26,066 bases of DNA from an uncultured Atopobiaceae bacterium (GCA_900770865.1 CAAGLU010000027.1:1-26066), one strand, 5' to 3'. Shown: positions 9,009 through 16,287, counted from the stretch's first letter. The notes: generated by a model not told the origin, from the letters alone. Numbers and translations are program-made.

Positions 9009-9076
9009 TTACCGGCCCGTTGGGAGGTCGCCGCTGCTACCTGGGAGAACGCTCGGGGATCACGACGGCTCGGTAA
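9009..9076. repeat. Palindromic element, copy 2
   Basis: Arms TTACCGGCCCGT at 9009-9020 and ACGGCTCGGTAA at 9065-9076 pair with two mismatches around 44 nt. When copy 1 is reverse-complemented the two align end to end, including a shared central TACCTG, so copy 2 looks like an inverted, diverged duplicate of copy 1. The spacer between the copies is 26 nt. Confidence 0.7.
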
Positions 9077-9277
9077 TAAGGCCTGATTGCCCGGAATCGA
9101 CATGCAGCACTCCTTCCTCGGACCCGCCGCCCTACGGGAGCGGGTGCGTTGCGGAGTCGCGACAGAATTTAGCTGCGCTTCTGCGCGAGTTTGGGGGCAA
9201 TGTTCTCAATATCCGCTAAAGAACGAAATTTGGGCGCTGCAAGCAGGAACAGCTCACAGGCGCGGGAGAGCAGGGCC

Positions 9278-10417
9278 CTACCAGTCCTTCGCGGCGGGCG
9301 AGTCCATCCACCGCGAGACAAACTCCCCGTACGTACCTGCGATGATCGACTCGCGCGCGCGGCGCATGAGGTCGAGAAGGAAGTACAGGTTGTGCATCGA
9401 CAGCAGGATGGAGCCGGCCATCTCTTTCTGGCGCACCAGGTGGTGAAGGTAGGCACGCGTGTATCCGCCCTGGCAAACGGGGCAGGTGCACGCGGGGTCC
9501 AGCGGTCCGGCGTCGTGCGCGAAGCGCGCGTGGCGCAGGTTGAGCTTACCCTCGCTCGAGAAGGCCGTGCCCATGCGAGCCGTGCGCGTGGGAAGCACGC
9601 AGTCGAACATGTCGATGCCGTACGACACGCCGCGCACGAGCGTGGTGGGGTTGCCCACACCCATGAGGTAGCGGGGCTTCTCGCGCGGCATGTACTGCGA
9701 GGCCAATGGCGCCAGGCTCTCAAACATGGTCTCGTGGTCCTCGCCAACCGAGTACCCGCCAATGCCAAAGCCCGGGAAGTCGCCCACGTCGAGAAGGTGT
9801 TGCAGCGAGCGCCTGCGCAGCGTGAGGTCCATCCCGCCTTGAACGATGCCAAAGAGCGCCTGGTCGGTACGGGTATGCGCCTTCCAGCAGCGCTCCGCCC
9901 ACATGGCGGAGAGGTCAACGGCGCGCTCGACCTTCGAACGCGGGGCAGGGTAGCCCACGCACTGGTCGAGCTGCATCACGATGTCGGCGCCCAGCTTCTG
10001 GGCAATGTCCATGTTCTCCTCGGGCGTCCAGGTGAACCAGCGGCCGTCGTAGTCGACCGCGCGAAAGCGCACGCCGTCGGCGGAGAGCTTGCAGAATTCC
10101 TCGTGGCTAAAGACCTGGAAGCCACCGGAGTCTGTGAGGATGGGGCCGTCCCAGCGGGTGAAGCCATGCAGGCCACCCATCTCGGCAACAAGGTCTGCGC
10201 CGGGACGCATGGCCAGGTGGTAGGTGTTGGCAAGGACAATCTTGGCGCCAAGCTCCTTGAGCTGCGGCACCAGGACCCCCTTCACCGTGCCCTTGGTACC
10301 CACGGGCATGAAGATGGGCGTTGGCACGTCGCCGTGCGGGGTGTGCAGGACACCCGCCCGCGCGTGCGTGGCAGGATCCTCGGCGACTATGTCGTAGGTG
10401 AACCACTCAGGCTCCAT
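9278..10417 (-). CDS. tgt: tRNA-guanine transglycosylase (queuine tRNA-ribosyltransferase)
   Basis: 379 aa, the usual length for bacterial Tgt, which swaps guanine 34 in the anticodon of GUN-decoding tRNAs (Asp, Asn, His, Tyr) for the queuosine precursor preQ1. Visible features: ILTDSGGFQVFS with catalytic Asp96, FGIVQGG near 189, the nucleophile region GIDMFDCVLPTRTAR with Asp272, and the zinc site CTCPVC (Cys310, Cys312, Cys315) with His342. The ATG at 10417 is preceded by AGAGGAG at six bases. An upstream in-frame ATG at 10438 would lie against the T-tract of the hairpin and lacks a ribosome site. It lies downstream of ptsH and works with queA and queH, found 2-4 kb away in this window. 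Confidence 0.96.
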   Translation of the reverse strand: MEPEWFTYDIVAEDPATHARAGVLHTPHGDVPTPIFMPVGTKGTVKGVLVPQLKELGAKIVLANTYHLAMRPGADLVAEMGGLHGFTRWDGPILTDSGGFQVFSHEEFCKLSADGVRFRAVDYDGRWFTWTPEENMDIAQKLGADIVMQLDQCVGYPAPRSKVERAVDLSAMWAERCWKAHTRTDQALFGIVQGGMDLTLRRRSLQHLLDVGDFPGFGIGGYSVGEDHETMFESLAPLASQYMPREKPRYLMGVGNPTTLVRGVSYGIDMFDCVLPTRTARMGTAFSSEGKLNLRHARFAHDAGPLDPACTCPVCQGGYTRAYLHHLVRQKEMAGSILLSMHNLYFLLDLMRRARESIIAGTYGEFVSRWMDSPAAKDW

Positions 10418-10439
10418 CGCGTGCTCCTCTTGCGTCATG

Positions 10440-10464
10440 AAAACGGCCCGGGAGACCCGGGCCG
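10440..10464 (-). terminator. Intrinsic terminator (or attenuator) between ptsH and tgt
   Basis: Perfect 9-bp GC stem (CGGCCCGGG / CCCGGGCCG) with a 3-nt loop, followed on the minus strand by TTTT. It ends only 22 nt before the tgt ATG, so either tgt depends on readthrough or on a promoter inside ptsH, or the hairpin regulates tgt. Confidence 0.85.
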
Positions 10465-10490
10465 TCAGCTTGCACATGTGCTTGCGCAGC

Positions 10491-10763
10491 CTACTCGCCG
10501 AAGCCGGAGTCGACGAGGGCGACGAGGGCGTCGAGAGCCTCCTGCTCGTCGGGACCATCGCAGGCGATCTCGATCTTGGTGCCGGTGCCAAGGCCAGCCG
10601 CCAGGATCATCATGATGGACTTGGCGTTGACGGGCGCGGTGTCCTTGTCGACGTTCTTGATGGTAACGTTGGACTGGTACTTCTTGGCCTCGGTCACGAA
10701 GACGGACGCGGGACGGGCGTGAAGGCCGGTGGCGTTGATGATCGTAGTCTGCTTGGAAACCAT
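10491..10763 (-). CDS. ptsH: Phosphocarrier protein HPr
   Basis: 90 aa cytoplasmic phosphocarrier of the sugar phosphotransferase system: it takes phosphate from enzyme I onto a histidine and passes it to sugar-specific EIIA domains. The active-site motif GLHARPA (about residues 13-19; the conserved His is at 15) is intact, and the second signature NAKSIMMILAAG carries the regulatory serine that HPr kinase phosphorylates in Gram-positive bacteria. The ATG is preceded by AAGGGGAG at seven bases. No ptsI or sugar permease is adjacent, so it is a stand-alone ptsH, with its own leader and a terminator 27 nt past the stop. Confidence 0.95.
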   Translation of the reverse strand: MVSKQTTIINATGLHARPASVFVTEAKKYQSNVTIKNVDKDTAPVNAKSIMMILAAGLGTGTKIEIACDGPDEQEALDALVALVDSGFGE

Positions 10764-10798
10764 GTTAGAACTCCCCTTCTAGACTCCCTGACTAGGCT

Positions 10799-10815
10799 CG
10801 GGGAGCAATTCCCCG
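10799..10815. promoter_or_regulatory. Hairpin in the ptsH leader
   Basis: Inverted repeat CGGGGA / TCCCCG with a 5-nt loop, between the likely promoter and the ptsH ribosome site. It may be an operator or an RNA stem; no T-run follows, so it is not a terminator. Confidence 0.35.
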
Positions 10816-10825
10816 AATCGCTTAT

Positions 10826-10834
10826 ATCGTACCA
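10826..10834 (-). promoter_or_regulatory. Possible extended -10 of the ptsH promoter
   Basis: On the minus strand TGGTACGAT fits an extended -10 (TGn plus TACGAT); TATAAG at 10821-10826 is an overlapping alternative. No clear -35 is visible. The whole 10764-11022 stretch is the divergent regulatory region of ptsH and the coiled-coil gene. Confidence 0.35.
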
Positions 10835-11022
10835 AACGCTCGTATAGTTTACACACATCATGGACAGCTGACGGACAAACTCTTCTCATACGAGACGATT
10901 ATCCCCACGTGCGGTTGCTTGCGGCAAAATGGAGAAGGCGCAGCAGCTGTTGGAGCGGCTACGGCGTTGCAACCACAACAACTGTCTCGCGCGGATGTAG
11001 CGCGGTTTCGAAAGGAGCCTCC

Positions 11023-12438
11023 ATGGCTTGGGGCAAGGGCAATAAGGGCGAGAAGGGCGCTTCCGAGGAGGGCGCCACGAACGCACAGGGTAAGGCCACG
11101 GGGGCCAGGGGCAACGCCGCCACCCCCAAGGACGACGGCAAAGGCGCGAAGGACGGTGCCGCACAGGTCGCGTCCAAAGCCGCGGGCGCAGCCGCAGGAG
11201 CCGCCAGCGCGGCCGCAGGTGCAGCGGCAGGGGCTGCCCGTGGGGCAGGCAAGGGCATAGCAGCCGGCTTCACCGCCCTGCGCGACGTGCGCGACGCGTC
11301 GCGTCAGTACTCCTCCGCAAAGGCACAGATGGAATCCACCGAGAAGGCGCTCACGGCGCAGCGGGCGGCCCTCGAGCACCGCGAGAGCATCGAGGGTGGG
11401 TACGAGGACATCGTGACGGCGCAGACCGCAGCGCTCGCTGACGCCCAGAAGCGCGCAGCAGATGCCGTACAGTATGCCGCGCGCCTCACCCACGAGCTTC
11501 AGGACCTAGAGGCCCGTCTCACCAAGATGCGCTCCGATGACGAGCAGGCACTGCGCCCCTACAAGCAGCTTGCCGAGTCCTCCAAGGGCCGCGCGGACGA
11601 TGCAACGCGCACCGTCGCCGAGGCCAAGCGCGCCGTGCGCACGGCAGAGGGCCAGGTAAAGGATGCCACGGACCGCCGCGAACAGGCGATTTCCTCAGCA
11701 AACCGTGCGCTCGACAACTCAAAGGCGCGCCAGCGCAAGGTCCAAGGCGAACTTGACAAGCTGCTCGCCGACCCTTCTGCCAAGCGAGACGCAATCGCAC
11801 AGGTTCGCCAGGAGCTCGCTGCCGAGACCGCGCACGTGAGCGCGGCCGAGACGGCCGTGACCAGGGCCACCGCAGACGCGCAGTCCTCCGTCGACAACGC
11901 CCAGACGCACCTCTGGACCCAGAAGCAGTCGCTCGAGACCGCCCAGCGCGAGTCAGACGCGATGCAGGCCGAGGCCAAGGAGCGTCGCGGCGAGTACGAC
12001 CGCCTCCGCTCAGAAGCAGAGGCGCGCCAGAAGAAGCTCTCGGACAAGATCGACCGCCACAAGGCAGAGATCGAGCGCTCAAACCGCCTGCGCGACAACG
12101 CCAGGACGGACGCAAGCAAGGCGAACGACCTTCTCAGCGAGGCGAAGAGCATCCACGACACGCCGCAGGCAACGGAGCAGCTGCGCCGCTCGATTGCCGA
12201 GCGCGAGCAGACGCTCAAGTCACAGCGCGCGCAGGTGGAGGAGCTGGAACGCGCGGAGAAGGAGCTGCGTCGGCGCACGCGTGCCACGCGCATCGCCGTG
12301 CTGGTGATTCTCGTTGTCTTGGTGGCAGTGGTGGTGGTTCTCGTCGGCTCTATGCTGCTTGGACAGGGCGGCGACGCCGCAGGCACGGCCGCCTCGACAA
12401 GCGTGACCACTACGGGCACGGTGTCTGCAGGCGCGTAG
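11023..12438 (+). CDS. Ala-rich coiled-coil protein with C-terminal membrane anchor, function unknown
   Basis: 471 aa, not a recognised family. Residues 1-50 are Gly/Lys-rich and polar. Residues 50-80 are almost only Ala and Gly, with a small-residue helix pattern. Residues 85-420 are a long charged alpha-helical region rich in Ala, Glu, Arg, Lys and Gln, with no Cys, typical of coiled coil. A basic cluster (RRRTRATR, 416-423) precedes one strongly hydrophobic helix (424-446), and a short Ser/Thr/Ala tail ends the protein. The positive-inside rule puts the coiled coil in the cytoplasm and the tail outside, so it would be a tail-anchored protein. AAAGGAG five bases upstream fixes the ATG at 11023. 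It is transcribed alone, divergent from ptsH and convergent with queA. A structural or envelope-associated role is a guess. The gene itself is well supported by frame, ribosome site and composition. Confidence 0.85.
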   Translation: MAWGKGNKGEKGASEEGATNAQGKATGARGNAATPKDDGKGAKDGAAQVASKAAGAAAGAASAAAGAAAGAARGAGKGIAAGFTALRDVRDASRQYSSAKAQMESTEKALTAQRAALEHRESIEGGYEDIVTAQTAALADAQKRAADAVQYAARLTHELQDLEARLTKMRSDDEQALRPYKQLAESSKGRADDATRTVAEAKRAVRTAEGQVKDATDRREQAISSANRALDNSKARQRKVQGELDKLLADPSAKRDAIAQVRQELAAETAHVSAAETAVTRATADAQSSVDNAQTHLWTQKQSLETAQRESDAMQAEAKERRGEYDRLRSEAEARQKKLSDKIDRHKAEIERSNRLRDNARTDASKANDLLSEAKSIHDTPQATEQLRRSIAEREQTLKSQRAQVEELERAEKELRRRTRATRIAVLVILVVLVAVVVVLVGSMLLGQGGDAAGTAASTSVTTTGTVSAGA

Positions 12439-12443
12439 CCGCT

Positions 12444-12479
12444 GTGGCGGCCCCGTCATGGGGTCGCCACCGGGCGTTT
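12444..12479 (+). terminator. Probable terminator of the coiled-coil gene
   Basis: An 11-bp stem with one G-T wobble (GTGGCGGCCCC / GGGGTCGCCAC, loop GTCAT) starts 6 nt after the stop. The following bases are only weakly T-rich, so termination efficiency is uncertain. It lies between convergent genes. Confidence 0.6.
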
Positions 12480-12486
12480 GTTAGCG

Positions 12487-13653
12487 CTACCTGATGAGCA
12501 TGGCGTCGCCAAACGAGAGGAAGCGGTACCTCTCGTCAATGGCTGCCTGGTAGGCGGTCATGATCTGCTCGCGCGTGGCAAGCGCCGAGACAAGCATCAT
12601 GAGCGTCGAACGGGGCACGTGGAAGTTGGTGATGAGGGCGTCCACCACGTGGTAGGTGGAACCCGGCATGAGGTAGAGGTTGGTGGTGGCGTCGCGGCGC
12701 TCGACGATGTCACCGCGGCCCGTGACTGCCGCGGAATCAGGCGCGCCCTCGAAGCGATGGGCCGTGACTGCCGGCGTGGACGCAGGCGCCTCCGGGTCCC
12801 AGGCGCTCTCGAGTGAGCGAACCGCGGTGGTGCCCACGGCGACCACGCGGTGCCCCGCCGCCTTGGTGGCATGCACGGCGTCGACCACGTCCTGGGGCAC
12901 GTGGTAGCGCTCCGTGTGCATCACGTGCTTGGTGGGGTCGTCCTCGGTGACCAGGCGGAAGGTGTCGATGCCTACCTCGAGCTCGACCGTCTTCCAGCCA
13001 ACGCCCTTGTCCTCGATCCGCTTGATGAGCTCCGGCGTGAAGTGCAGCCCCGCCGTGGGTGCCGCCGCAGAGTGCTCCTCGTGCATGGCGTAGACCGTCT
13101 GGTACTTCTCGGGGTCGCCCTCGTACTTGGTGATGTAGGGCGGAAGCGGTACATGGCCGGCCTCATGGATGGCGGCGTCGAGCGTACGGCCACCCTGCGG
13201 CTCGAAGCGCACCAGACGCCCGCCGCGGTTGTCCTCGAGAAAGTCAACTATCTCGCCTGTGAGCACGACCTCGGCCGAGAGGGGCGCGTGCAGGCCGCCC
13301 GCGCGGTACTCGATGACAATACCGGGCTGGCGGAGGCGCTTCCCGGGGTTCACGAGGCACTCCCACACATGGCCCAGGGGGTCGAGATCCTCCCGGCGCT
13401 TGAGCAGGAGCGTCTCGGCCACGCCGCCGGTTCCACGCTTGTGGCCCACGAGGCGCGCCGGCATGACGCGCGTCTTGTTGGCAACGAGAAGGTCGCCGGG
13501 GTCGAGGTAGTCAATCACGTCGGTAAAGTGGCGGTGCTCGAGCGAGCCGTCCTCACGGTTGAGCACGAGAAGGCGGCAGGAGTCGCGCGGCTCCGCGGGT
13601 GCCTGTGCGATGAGCTCGTCTGGGAGCGGGTAGTCAAAGTCGTCGGTGCGCAT
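12487..13653 (-). CDS. queA: S-adenosylmethionine:tRNA ribosyltransferase-isomerase
   Basis: 388 aa, somewhat longer than the roughly 340-355 aa typical of QueA. It transfers and isomerises the ribosyl part of S-adenosylmethionine onto preQ1 in tRNA, giving epoxyqueuosine. Recognisable family blocks are the N-terminal FDYPLPDELIAQAP with CRLLVLNR, LLVANKTRVMPARL, LPPYI (about residue 172), AAPTAGLHFTPELI and VGIDTFRLV, then TNLYLMPG and ITNFHVPRSTLMMLVSA near the C-terminus. The start is preceded by GAGGAG about ten bases upstream. It is the first step after Tgt in the queuosine pathway; queH, acting next, lies 107 nt upstream on the same strand. Convergent with the coiled-coil gene. Confidence 0.96.
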   Translation of the reverse strand: MRTDDFDYPLPDELIAQAPAEPRDSCRLLVLNREDGSLEHRHFTDVIDYLDPGDLLVANKTRVMPARLVGHKRGTGGVAETLLLKRREDLDPLGHVWECLVNPGKRLRQPGIVIEYRAGGLHAPLSAEVVLTGEIVDFLEDNRGGRLVRFEPQGGRTLDAAIHEAGHVPLPPYITKYEGDPEKYQTVYAMHEEHSAAAPTAGLHFTPELIKRIEDKGVGWKTVELEVGIDTFRLVTEDDPTKHVMHTERYHVPQDVVDAVHATKAAGHRVVAVGTTAVRSLESAWDPEAPASTPAVTAHRFEGAPDSAAVTGRGDIVERRDATTNLYLMPGSTYHVVDALITNFHVPRSTLMMLVSALATREQIMTAYQAAIDERYRFLSFGDAMLIR

Positions 13654-13760
13654 ATGTGTAGTTCTCCTCGTGCCCTAGGGCTGATGTAGTGAGGTGAGGT
13701 GCGGCGCGTTGTGCGCCGGCCGCCCATTCTAGCGCGTGGCGGCAAGAAGCGACGGCGAGG

Positions 13761-14426
13761 CTAGCGCGCAACGGCAGCGCTAGCCGCAGCGTGTGCGGCC
13801 TCGCGCTCGGCCTTGCGACAGTCGCGGGCTTCGTGGCGCTCTACGGCGGCCTCGGCGGCCGAGAAGCGGCAGCCGCAGTAGTTCTGCCGATACATGCCCA
13901 GGTCGCGGGAGGTACGAGTTGCCTCGGGGTAGAAGGGCCTGAAGTCGCGCCACACCGGCGTGAGGCCGTAGGCGGCAGCGGTCTTGGCAAGCACGTCGCC
14001 GCAGGTTTCGAAGAGCTGGTACGGCGAGACCGCAAGCGTGGTGGAGATGTAAGTAAAGCCCAGGTCGCGGGCGATGCGGCATGCCTCCGCCAGGCGCAGG
14101 GCGTAGCAGGCCCGGCAGCGTGCTGCGCGGTCGAAGCCGTGCGGGGCAACGCCCGCCTCCCATGCGGCGCGGTTGTCTCCGGCAACAATCACGTTGACGC
14201 GCGCGACGTCCGCCGCCCACGCGCGCAGCGTGGCAAGACGACGGTCGTGCTCGGCCACAGGCTGGATGTTTGGATTGGTCCAGCAGATGGTTGGCTCAAA
14301 GCCCTCGCGGCGCAGGAGCTCCACAGGCTCTATCGAGCAGGGACCGCAGCAGGCGTGCAGCAAGAGCGGCGTGGGGACGCTCGAGCCCAACCCGCTGCCG
14401 TTCTTGTCATCCCCGTGAAATTGCAT
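13761..14426 (-). CDS. queH: Epoxyqueuosine reductase QueH
   Basis: 221 aa from the ATG at 14426, which has GGGGAG eight bases upstream; a TTG six codons earlier is less likely. QueH (formerly DUF208) is the non-orthologous replacement of QueG and reduces epoxyqueuosine to queuosine in tRNA. Its iron-sulfur/metal ligands are visible: LLHACCGPC (Cys26, Cys27, Cys30), RCRACY (Cys104, Cys107) and MYRQNYCGC (Cys184, Cys186). A Lys/Arg/Ala-rich tail follows. It overlaps the end of the kinase gene by 20 nt, so it is probably translated from the same message, and sits upstream of queA. Confidence 0.95.
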   Translation of the reverse strand: MQFHGDDKNGSGLGSSVPTPLLLHACCGPCSIEPVELLRREGFEPTICWTNPNIQPVAEHDRRLATLRAWAADVARVNVIVAGDNRAAWEAGVAPHGFDRAARCRACYALRLAEACRIARDLGFTYISTTLAVSPYQLFETCGDVLAKTAAAYGLTPVWRDFRPFYPEATRTSRDLGMYRQNYCGCRFSAAEAAVERHEARDCRKAEREAAHAAASAAVAR

Positions 14427-15207
14427 CGGCACCGCTCCCCACAATCTTTCCCCCAGAAGGCCATATGCTGCCCTTCTCGTCCTCTACCAGCATATTTTCT
14501 GCCGAGGAATACGCAAGGACGCGACGCACGTTCATTCCGTCACATTTCCTGTACCACTCCTCTGCCGCCTCGGGCGAAAGCCCACCGCGGGACTTTCGCG
14601 CGACCAGCCGACGATGAAGGAGGTCAGGGTCGGCAACCAGGAGATACGACAGGTCTGCCAGGCTGCGCGTTTCGTCCCACGGAGTCTCGTTCGAGAGGAG
14701 CCAGTTCCCCTCAACGAGGAGCAGGCGCGCGGTGGCCGGAACCGCGATCGCATCGTCGACGACGTCGTGGATGTTGCGGTCATAGCGCGGCCACAAAACG
14801 GCCATGCCCGAGCAGAGCTCTCTGCACTTCTCGGCAAAGAGGGCGTGGTCGAAGGTCTCCAGCGTACCCTTGACCTCGCGCATGGGCACCTGCCGCCCCT
14901 CTACGCAAACGATGCTCTTGGCAATCACATCGGCGTGGTAGTGAAAGCCGTCGAGCGGCAGCGCCACCAGCGGTTCGCATGATTCGTCCTCGCAAGAGAG
15001 CTTCGCGAGAAGACTCGCAAGGGTAGACTTTCCGGCACCCGGAGGGGCGGCAAGAAAGATGACCATGCGGCGGCCAAGCTCACGCTGGCGCGAAGTCCAT
15101 TTGGCGAGAAGGTCGTGGCAGAGGCGAATGGTCTGCTCCGAGAAGGGGACCCGGCAGGGCACCCCGTCGACGACAAGGTCGACCACGTTTCTCTGGGGGT
15201 CTCCCAT
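14407..15207 (-). CDS. P-loop kinase of the uridine kinase / pantothenate kinase-like family
   Basis: 266 aa soluble protein. The Walker A motif AAPPGAGKST is at residues 53-62, followed by PLDGFHYH (84-91), WPRYDR (139-144) and LLLVEGNWLL (162-171), with a lid-like LVARKSRGGLSPE region near 201-213. This pattern matches the nucleoside/nucleotide kinase-like group (COG1072, YggC/YFH7 type), which phosphorylates small metabolites; the substrate cannot be told. The ATG overlaps the PHP stop as TGATG; a GTG one codon earlier is equally compatible with the GGAGGAGG ribosome site. Being between a histidinol-phosphatase-like gene and queH suggests co-transcription but not a shared pathway. Confidence 0.85.
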   Translation of the reverse strand: MGDPQRNVVDLVVDGVPCRVPFSEQTIRLCHDLLAKWTSRQRELGRRMVIFLAAPPGAGKSTLASLLAKLSCEDESCEPLVALPLDGFHYHADVIAKSIVCVEGRQVPMREVKGTLETFDHALFAEKCRELCSGMAVLWPRYDRNIHDVVDDAIAVPATARLLLVEGNWLLSNETPWDETRSLADLSYLLVADPDLLHRRLVARKSRGGLSPEAAEEWYRKCDGMNVRRVLAYSSAENMLVEDEKGSIWPSGGKIVGSGADAISRG

Positions 15208-16034
15208 CACTGAGCGCCCTCCTCCAGCGGCACCTCGCGCATCACGACCTCGCCGCGCGCGTCATGCCCGAGGACGAGCGCGCTCGTGAATCCGCATGAC
15301 GCTGCAAAGCGCGCGCCATCGTCCAGCCCGCCGCAGAGCGCATCCGCGCTGTGGGCGTCGGAGTTCACAAGGATTTGACCGCCCATCTCGTGCAATGCGC
15401 TGAGGAGCTCGCGACGCGGATAGGGCTGGCTGCGAATGCCGCGCGCGAGGGCACCGCAGTTGACCTCGAAGGGCACGCCCTCCCCCACCAGGTACTCCAT
15501 GGCCTCGAGCGCCGGGTCAAGATATTCCTTGGACGTCTCGTCAAAGTACTTTCCGCCCTCGTTGAACTTGCTCACCAGGTCGAAGTGGCCAACGAAGGTG
15601 CATTCCGTACGGTCGTGCGTCGTAGCCTCCAGCTCGTAGTAGGCACGGACAAGCGCCATCCAGTTGCCACCAAACGCCTCGAGGCACAGGGTCTCGAGCC
15701 TCTTGGGAGTCCAGTCGACCGCTGTGTCACACGGCACGTCGACGTCAAGAAAGTGCGTCGAGCCAATCCGGTACTCCGCGCCGGGACAGCACGCGGGATC
15801 GTAGAGCGTGTCCAACTCCACACCCATGAGGATGTCCATGCGTCCGCGGTACTCGTCCTTGAGCTGGCGTATTGCTGTCACATAGATGTCCCAGTCCATA
15901 TGGACGTCCTGATCCATGTGACCCGAGAAGCCAAGGGCGAGAAGGCCCTTGTCAAAGCCTGCCTTGGCCATCTCCTGCGGCGTGTTCTTGCCGTCGCAGA
16001 GCGTCGTGTGCGTGTGGAAGTTTGCTCGTATCAT
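15207..16034 (-). CDS. PHP-domain phosphatase, histidinol-phosphatase-like
   Basis: 275 aa. The PHP metal-binding motifs are clear: N-terminal FHTHTTLCDG with His7 and His9, GFSGHM (His39), a further FVGHFD, and near the C-terminus NSDAHSADAL. The family of HisJ/HisK enzymes dephosphorylates histidinol phosphate in histidine synthesis; other members act on different phosphoesters, and no his genes are adjacent, so the substrate is open. The start at 16034 is chosen because MIRANFHTHT is the usual family N-terminus; the reading frame runs open further upstream but without similarity. Start of the set PHP-kinase-queH(-queA), behind a regulatory-looking upstream region. Confidence 0.88.
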   Translation of the reverse strand: MIRANFHTHTTLCDGKNTPQEMAKAGFDKGLLALGFSGHMDQDVHMDWDIYVTAIRQLKDEYRGRMDILMGVELDTLYDPACCPGAEYRIGSTHFLDVDVPCDTAVDWTPKRLETLCLEAFGGNWMALVRAYYELEATTHDRTECTFVGHFDLVSKFNEGGKYFDETSKEYLDPALEAMEYLVGEGVPFEVNCGALARGIRSQPYPRRELLSALHEMGGQILVNSDAHSADALCGGLDDGARFAASCGFTSALVLGHDARGEVVMREVPLEEGAQ

Positions 16035-16189
16035 CCCGGTCCCTGCGTTCCGCCAAAAAGTTTGCCCCGCATACGATAGTGCAGCCAGGGCAAGCTTGCG
16101 GCGAGAAGCACGCAAAGAGAACGTAAGGTGATGGCGCCACGATCCTCCGCAGCGCTGGCCACGACGTTCTTCTCGTCCAAGCATTTTTC

Positions 16190-16225
16190 GATTGGTTAGA
16201 GGGGGCTAAACAATCGAAATTTGCA
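16190..16225. repeat. Operator-like repeat A upstream of the PHP gene
   Basis: A 36-nt unit beginning GATTGGTTAGAG and ending AATTTGCA. It contains the inverted repeat CGATTGGTTAG / CTAAACAATCG (16189-16199 and 16206-16216, one mismatch, 6-nt spacer). The same unit recurs exactly 61 nt further at 16251. Confidence 0.65.
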
Positions 16226-16250
16226 CGATGCCAAGGTACCTGCATTATTA

Positions 16251-16286
16251 GTTTGGTTAGAGCACCCTAACCGATTGGAATTTGCA
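16251..16286. repeat. Operator-like repeat B upstream of the PHP gene
   Basis: Second 36-nt unit, about 27 of 36 bases identical to repeat A by eye. Its inverted repeat is TTGGTTAG / CTAACCGA around a 6-nt spacer. Between the two units the minus strand reads CTAATAATGC, a possible -10 element about 210 nt upstream of the PHP start, so the pair could be binding sites of a regulator of that operon. The unit begins right after the stop of the DUF3267-like gene. Confidence 0.6.
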
Positions 16287-16287
16287 G

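Larger units (their letters stand above)
8773..9277. other. Long intergenic region between tgt and secD
   Basis: About 500 bp without a credible gene. It holds the secD promoter side (about 8840-8880), two tandem palindromic elements (8916-8982 and 9009-9076), a 15-nt direct repeat differing at one base (8999-9013 and 9027-9041, GTCGCCGCTGTTACC in the first copy), and a GC-rich inverted repeat near 9123-9144. None of the hairpins is followed by a T-run, so no classical terminator of tgt is visible. Confidence 0.7.

Noticed and set aside
8916..9076. CRISPR-like repeats
   Set aside because: Only two copies, in opposite orientation, with long palindromic arms and no cas genes; does not fit an array.
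8849..9103. 84-codon minus-strand reading frame with a good AAGGAG six bases before its ATG
   Set aside because: It runs through both palindromic elements and the secD -10 box, and its translation has no domain-like or conserved character. The ribosome-site match is probably chance, though a short leader peptide cannot be fully excluded.
16035..16184. 50-residue N-terminal extension of the PHP-domain protein
   Set aside because: PHP phosphatases of this type start at the MIRANFHTHT block, and the extension reads through likely promoter DNA.
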